Of a stretch of DNA of 12,308 nucleotides, positions 7,010-12,308 are shown piece by piece. The stretch's first letter is position 1. The number at the start of each line of letters is the position of its first letter. The position numbers and the translations under genes were made by a program. The stretch is from Parachlorella kessleri (lineage: Eukaryota > Chlorophyta > Trebouxiophyceae > Chlorellales > Chlorellaceae): the NCBI GenBank assembly GCA_001598975.1, contig BBXU01002721.1, positions 1 through 12,308 on the forward strand, given 5' to 3'. The notes below the pieces were generated by a model. It saw only the letters and a list, made by a program, of their open reading frames with translations, was not told the DNA's origin and ran no database searches.

Positions 7010-10000
7010 CTAGCCCATGGCCTTTAAGACATCTAGCAGGTTGAATTCCAGGGTTGCCGCACCGTCCCATCGCTCCACCACTCCATCACTCTTAAGCAGA
7101 GGCACAACAGTGAAACTGGCAGCTGCTGCAACCTGGTGCGCATGCACGCAGAAGCTGCTGCCGACAGCAACCCCCAGCATTTTTTGCAGCTGGCTCCCAC
7201 TGCTGTCGGTGTGGCTGATGTACACGTGGCAGAGGTGTACTGTGGCGGGCATGTCCCAGTGCAGCACGGCAGACAGCAATATGCCGGCTTGGGTTTTGGA
7301 TAGCTGCAGCTGACTGCAGGCCAGGCCGCTGACACATTTGCTGGGGGCCACACGGCAGCCTCCAGCCTCCACAAACCAGAGCTCGCCTGCAATAGTTACC
7401 TCAAGTTGCACAGATAAGGCTCCCCTTAGCCATTGCTCGGAGGGAGTTATAGCTGAGCCCAAACCAATAAAGGCGCTGCACCACACCCCAAGGCCATAAT
7501 GCACTACCCATGCAGGCATGCAAGGCTGCCTACAAGCAGAAAAGGCGTTCAGGGGTGTTGCTGTGTGGGATCTACTCACCGAGGTACAAGCTTGCCTCTG
7601 CACTGTCCTGCCCTGGCACCAGTATCAGATCCACTGACAGGACACTCAAGTCCTCCACTGGGGCTGGGAGGCAGGAAGCCTGGAGGCAGTGCCTGTACTG
7701 CACCCACTGCAATGGCGCATCCCTAGCTTCAGTCAGCTGCCTGGGCTGGTCTTGCTCACTCCGGCGTTGCTCCTGCAACTGAGCTGGGTGCCAATGCACA
7801 GCAGCTGCTGGCAAGCTAGGTATTGTGGGCGCTGCACTGCTGCTTGCTAAGCCATATGCCATTGTCAATTGCCTCATCACAGGCAATGCCAGGTGTCTCC
7901 GGAGGGTGCTGCTGGCGTCAGTGCCAAGCACAGCTGCAAGGGCCTGCAGCTGCGGCTGAGAGTGACCGCATGGCCACGCCGCTGGCAGCAGCAAGGTTAC
8001 AGGTGACTGGGGGCCACCAGCCCCTACTGCAACGCCTGAAGGTGTGAAGACACCCTCGACGGCTGATCCGAGGCCCGTAAAATCCCCCCTCGTCGGCAGA
8101 CCTGGCCCCGCCTCTACACTGCTGTGACCTGCTTCCTGCGCTGCTGATGTCCCATGCTCTGTCGCATCCGCCTCCGTTGCTGCTGCAAGCGTGAGCGCCA
8201 GTACAGGAAGTGCGCCGCCGCCGTTAGAGCTGCTGCTAGTTGCTGTGACCCAGCCCACTTCTAGGCCTGCTGCTGGGAATGGGATGCATGTGCGCAGGAG
8301 TGACACCTTGTGGCAAGCGTGTACGCTGCCAGATATGTGGAGGCAGTTGCCGCCTGAATAGGCTGCATCCTGGGTCATGGCCACCTGCAGTCCCTGCTGG
8401 GTGCCGTTGCTCCTCCTCACTGCAGCGGCATCAGCGACACCAGTGCTGCCAACCGCACTGCTGCCGGCACAGCGGTTGGGCCCAGAGCTGCCACTGCCGC
8501 TGCTGCTGCCGCTGCCAGAAAGGGTGCTGAGGGTCAAGGATGGCTGGAGGCCCTGCCTGCTCAGGTTATACCAGCCACAGTGGTGCAATGTGCTGCCCTG
8601 CACAGCAAGGCAGGGAGGAAGTTGTCTCACGTAATGAAAAGAAGTCCAGGACTTACAGCGAGGCATCCTTATGTCAGTCGTCAGCAGCACGCGTGCCTCA
8701 CTTAATCTAGATTAGACTGTGGGTTGCCGCTTGACAGGATCAGCTTGCATATCCTGGACCTTTCAATTTGGATCCTTAACTAAGAGCCCAGCAGTCTTCC
8801 AAACCTCACCTTCAGGCAAGTGCTCCTGCCAGCTCCCACACAAAAGTCAGTATAGAGTGGCAGCTCTGAGCAGATAGGCCTGCTGCAAGGCCAGGCAGCC
8901 GCGATGCTGCGCCACAGCACCTCATCTCGCTGCTGCCAGCTGAGAGTATCTCCAGGCGGGTGTTCAGCATCAAAGGGCCACGCAATGGCAAAGAGGGCGG
9001 CTGACAGCCCTGCAGTGAGGCCAGGAGGGCAATGGTGAGTCCCAGAGTTTGCATTCACACCTTCGCTGTCAGATAGGTAAGCAGCCCTGGCACAAGCAGC
9101 TCACAAGACAACAAGCGCAGCCACATACCAATCCTTGGCAAAGAGCCTTACACCAGGTCAGAATGATATTGCTGAGAAGCAAGCAAGCAAGCCGCGCACC
9201 TGCATTCCTGGCTGCTTGTAGAGCAACGTCGCAGCTATAGCCGCCCCCGCCGTAGGTGCCCCTGCCAAAGACATCAACCCCCATGAACACATCACACCTG
9301 CGGTCCCCCGCCTGCAGGCAGTGCATAGAGCCTAGTAATGCCCACTCATACAGTCCAGCTCTGGACACTCCACTTTGGCCATGCAGCCCTGCCGTACTGT
9401 GACTGAGCTGGGCACGGTAGGCACGACATGGATGTCCATGTGTGCGTGGGGTGTATAGCAGCGTTATGTTAGATTAGCAGGCGTGCTGTGAAGCCAGAAT
9501 AAGGAAGGGCAGGGAGGGCCTGGCCATAACATACATATGTGACTGGGCACAAACACTTGGAGCCCAGTCTTAGCTACAGTGGGACAGACATATACATCCA
9601 CATATGATTGGCAGGACACAAAAGACTTGCTACCCAGCGTCCGGCTGGTCTGCTTGCAGGTCATCTCCACACTCACCCTGGCAGCCACCACAGCCGGCGT
9701 CCCCTCCTTCCAGGCGTAATTTATCCAGAGAGCGGTGGACGCCTCGAAAAACGGCCTGCAGGCCGAAGCAGCACGTTCCAAGGGACCAGCCTTGGACTCT
9801 ACCTATCATGCACCTCGTCGCACCCACATCATGCAACTGTGCAGAGCAACTCAACACCACCTCCTGGCGTGCCTGCACCACCCTTGGTGTCAGGCTTGCT
9901 ATATTGGGAGACTTGAATGTGTTATTATTCTTCTGCACACGCAGCTATACCATATGGCAAGGGCACCACAAGTGGTGACTGTCACCTGTTCAGGTGGTTG

Positions 10001-11434
10001 AGCGTATCTTGCCACTTCAGCTCCCCCTCCACTGTGACAGCATCATACCACACCACCTCCATGGCATGGGAGAGGTTTTGTAATATGGTTGACAGCACCC
10101 TGCAGTCCAGCCAGACAATGCGCTAACGCCGACTCAGGGTGAAGAAAGTGAACTCCTGGCTATGAGACGTTTCATCTTTCAGAACACTTGTTGGAGCATG
10201 GTGCAGTGCATGAGGCTAGCCCTGGACCAGGTGCACGGGCAGCTTGTACTGTCTTGACTGCACAGGCACCCTTCTGGAACATGCCTTGCGCCATGTCTCA
10301 ATACGTAGCCGGGGATCCTGTAAACAAAGCAGCATAGCCCTCGAGCAGGCGCCCACCGGAGGAAGTGCAGCATGTTTGGCACATGGTCTGGCTTCAGCTT
10401 GTTCTCGATATTTATCACCCAGCCATCGAAACCATAGGCTTGGCAGACAGCTGCCAGGTGTGCCGCGCTGCGCTCTGCTGCCTCCTTGCTGCCAAACATA
10501 CGGTCGCAGTACACGGCTCCCTGCTCCCACTCGGTGATGAGCGTCCCCAGAACCTGACAAAGGCGGAGGTGAGGCAGTCAGCAGAGCACCAGAGACACAG
10601 CAGGAACTTGCCCAGGAGGAGCACCCACTCCCAAGGCTTATGGGCAAGCCAAATTACGCACCACACTGGATGTCATCTACCCATGGTGCACGTGCACGGT
10701 TTCCAAACCCTGCAAGCAGCACCAGCTTCGCAGCAGACGCTGTGGCGTTACTGGTGGCGCACCAGCAGCCAAATTTGGGAGCTGGGCAAGGAACCCCCAG
10801 TTTGGATGACTCATCCTTCAGCTGCACCTACCGGCACGCCGTGACGGTGGCCGGCATTGATCCAGCCCACAGGCGGGATGGTGACCATGTGGTGGCTGAA
10901 GTACACAAACAGATCAATAGCGTGCCAGTGCCGAAAGTAGTAAAAGTCAGGGTCGCAGCCGCCCTGGAAACACAGAGAGAAACACTGTTACCCTCCGCCT
11001 TCGCTTAATGGTGCACACCAGTCGGCAGGAGACAGCTGGAAGTGGCATGCAGCGATATTGGCTAGAACCCGAGGTGCTGAGATATGTTGAAAGGAAAGCG
11101 CCAAGCGGGACCCAACCTGTACGAAGCGGTCTGTAAGGTAGCCACCTCGCATATCATGAGCAGCCAGCAACCGTGGGCCATCTTGCCTCGCACCTAGGCT
11201 GGCCTGCACTGTCACCCGGTGAATCCAGTCCTGTGGCTAGGGTGCTATGAGAGCAGCGTGGGTTACTTCACACAGTGGTATCAGGCATTGCACCTGCTGT
11301 AATGGTACCCGAGGCTTGTGATAAACGTCTACTCTGGCTGGGTCGAAAGCATACAGCTCCTCTGGTGTCGTGAGTGGTTGCGCTTGGGGAACCCTATCGA
11401 CCACCATTTTCGGATGAGTTAGTATCGCTTTCAT
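7010..11434 (-). CDS. ENGASE: cytosolic endo-beta-N-acetylglucosaminidase, GH85, complete, 840 aa
   Basis: Exons in transcript order (minus strand): 11434-11294, 11203-11117, 10963-10832, 10553-10357, 10099-9986, 9755-9677, 9311-9200, 9009-8810, 8597-7580 and 7452-7010. Phases 0, 0, 0, 2, 2, 0, 1, 0, 1 agree and the joined length is 841 codons with stop. GH85 enzymes cut the GlcNAc-GlcNAc bond in the core of N-glycans; animal and plant forms act in the cytosol on glycans from ER-associated degradation. Family blocks in order: QPLTTPEELYAF near the N-terminus; HDMRGGYLTDRFVQ; the FYYFRHWHAIDLFVYFSHH run with VTIPPVGWINAGHRHGV; GFDGWVINIEN with the catalytic Asn168 and Glu170; VVWYDAVTVEGELKWQDTLN; FFEASTALWINYAW; and FMGVDVFGRGTYGGGGY. 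LSAALFAIAWPF and LPLYTDFCVGAG follow, then a C-terminal beta-sandwich-like part. There is no signal peptide, consistent with cytosol. The start is the first ATG after an in-frame tag 7 codons upstream. A Ser/Gly-rich insertion at about residues 379-418 makes it longer than the human enzyme. Confidence 0.93.
8598..8652 (-). other. two competing in-phase acceptors for the large ENGase exon
   Basis: The minus-strand acceptor ending at 8598 follows the pyrimidine-rich run cttcctccctgccttgctg and was chosen. A second ag ending at 8652 (cgctgtaag) is also in phase 0 and would add 18 residues starting SWTSFHYVRQ. It lacks a pyrimidine tract. The shorter join also gives family-like spacing between the FCVGAG block and GWYNLS. 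Confidence 0.6.
9312..9676 (-). other. 365-bp intron of the ENGase gene
   Basis: The minus-strand donor gtgagt begins at 9676. The acceptor gcctgcag ends just before the exon starting at 9311 (AGDRRCDVFMGV). The joined residues fit GH85 without a gap. No gene-like content is seen inside. Confidence 0.85.
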
Positions 11435-11585
11435 GCGTTGGCAGGCTTGGGACTAAGGTTTAGGCGCGCTCTTCCGCAAAGCAGTCCAAAGCAGGCGCGG
11501 AGAACTTACTTGGTTGTGTATCCTCCCTGCTGCATGTTATCACTTCCTCAGTTCACCACTGATACTCACAGAGCTTGCTGCAGCC
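11435..11585. promoter_or_regulatory. 151-bp divergent (bidirectional) promoter region
   Basis: Only 151 bases separate the ENGase ATG (minus, 11434) from the J-protein ATG (plus, 11586), so both 5' UTRs and core promoters must fit here or overlap the coding regions. No TATA box is evident. The right half is pyrimidine-rich on the plus strand (tcctccctgctg, cacttcctcag). Confidence 0.7.
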
Positions 11586-12237
11586 ATGGAGGAGAACGCA
11601 TACCAAGTGCTTGGCCTCGAAAACGGGCCAGAGGCCAGTGATGCGGACATTAAGAAGGTTTACAGGAAGCTGGTGAGGCCTGGATGACCCTCCATGACCC
11701 TGCCAGCCACGGCAGGGCCACCCAAACGGGACTGTCATCCCGCAGCTCAACGAGCCCTTCTGCTGCCTTCCAGGCCCTACAAAAGCACCCTGACAAAAAC
11801 AGGGACAACCCTAACGCGGCAGCAGAGTTTGCAGAGCTTCAGAAGGCATACGACCTCCTCTCAGATGCCGAAGCTCGCAAGGCGCTGGATGACCTCCTCA
11901 AGTGAGGCCGACCTCTCATATGCAACTTGCTGCTTGCCCCCATGAAAGCTACGCGGTGGGGTGCTCAGAGATAGCAGGTGCACTCGTGGAGGCGCTGTAG
12001 GCGGGCTGGGCTGGGCTCAGAGGGTTGCAACGAGAGGGCCTAAACTCCATCGAGCTCTGGCGATGTAATGACCCACCTGTCGCACCAAATTATGACTGCA
12101 GGGCAAAGACGCAGCGCGCAGAGCGTTTTGTGGTACGTGATGAGAAGCGGCGGCGCATGATGGATGAGCTGGAGCGGCGGGAGAAGCAAGTGGGGAGGGA
12201 GCGCAGCCAGGAGGAGATTGCCAGGGCCAAGCTCAAG
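11586..12237 (+). CDS. DNAJC17-like J-domain protein, N-terminal 117 residues (3'-partial)
   Basis: Exons: 11586-11672, 11774-11901 and 12102-12237, with phases 0, 2, 0; the gene continues beyond the window after a donor at 12238. The start has a strong context (gcagccATGg). Residues 1-72 form a J domain: AYQVLGLENG, then IKKVYRKL ending exon 1, the HPD motif in LQKHPDKNRDNP at the start of exon 2, and FAELQKAYDLLSDAEARKAL. J domains stimulate Hsp70 ATPase through HPD. The next segment is highly charged and helical (RDEKRRRMMDELERREK), as in DNAJC17/Cwf23-type proteins, which have a J domain, a coiled coil and often a C-terminal RRM, and are linked to the spliceosome. The RRM would lie outside the window, so the DNAJC17 label rests on the J domain and coiled coil alone. 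A different class-C J-protein remains possible. Confidence 0.8.
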
Positions 12238-12308
12238 GTGGGGTAGGTTGTTGGTGGTGGTGGTGTGTGTGTGTGTGGGGGTGGGGGGGGTGGGGGGGGT
12301 CGGGTCGG
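12238..12308 (+). repeat. G-rich low-complexity sequence in the following intron
   Basis: After the donor gtgggg come tggtggtggtggtg, a short tg dinucleotide run, and runs of seven or eight G up to the edge. The G runs could form a G-quadruplex on the plus strand. This composition may also explain why an assembly contig is weak or ends here. Confidence 0.7.

Noticed and set aside
7572..8690. 372-codon minus-strand open frame taken as a separate gene
   Set aside because: It is the large inner ENGase exon with intron sequence at both ends. Its Met is upstream of the best splice acceptor and is not a real start.
9176..9192. Short AAGC tandem repeat
   Set aside because: It has only about four units inside an ENGase intron, too short to report as a feature.
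10179..10330. Minus-strand open frame downstream of the GFDGWVINIEN exon
   Set aside because: It reads through the donor at 10356. The phase-2 join to 10099 gives HFLR-VLSTILQNLSHAMEVVWYD, which matches GH85, so this part is intron.
1..12308. A functional gene cluster or new defence-like system
   Set aside because: The four genes belong to well-known, unrelated families with normal intron structure. There are no mobile genes, arrays or shared domains.

Overview
This is nuclear DNA of a eukaryote, most likely a chlamydomonadalean (volvocine-type) green alga. The evidence is: four genes cut into many small exons by introns of about 90-410 bp with GT..AG ends and frequent ctgcag acceptors; a fairly GC-rich, CTG/CAG-biased coding style; TGTAA motifs of the kind green algae use as poly(A) signals downstream of two genes; and a sperm-tail PG-rich repeat gene of the kind found in flagellated cells. 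No bacterial operons, mobile-element genes, tRNA, rRNA or CRISPR arrays are visible. The species cannot be named from this alone.

Layout. (1) Plus strand, left edge to 3221: the C-terminal 313 residues of a peroxisomal-type acyl-CoA oxidase, in 8 exons; its 5' half lies outside the window. (2) 3222-4660: about 1.4 kb without a gene, holding the oxidase 3' UTR, a diverged repeat and the promoter of the next gene. (3) Plus strand 4661-6555: a complete 8-exon, 310-residue protein of alternating FGTxxR and PGPGxY motifs (SHIPPO/STPG family). (4) 6556-7009: a convergent 3' region. (5) Minus strand 11434-7010: a complete 10-exon, 840-residue GH85 endo-beta-N-acetylglucosaminidase (ENGase) without signal peptide. 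(6) 11435-11585: a 151-bp gap between divergent start codons. (7) Plus strand 11586 to the right edge: the first three exons of a DNAJC17-like J-domain protein, followed by a G-rich low-complexity intron.

The exon joins of all four genes were worked out by hand. In each, every junction phase agrees and the joined length is a whole number of codons, which is strong internal evidence for the models. The four genes belong to unrelated processes (fatty-acid beta-oxidation, axoneme structure, cytosolic N-glycan release, spliceosome-linked chaperoning), so this looks like an ordinary gene-dense chromosome arm and not a functional cluster. I see no novel multi-gene system. The points most worth a second look are the very short divergent promoter, two competing in-phase acceptors in the ENGase gene, the Ser/Gly insertion in its C-terminal half, a perfect intronic hairpin flanked by 12-bp direct repeats, the exon-duplication signature in the PG-repeat gene, and the lack of a PTS1 on the oxidase.
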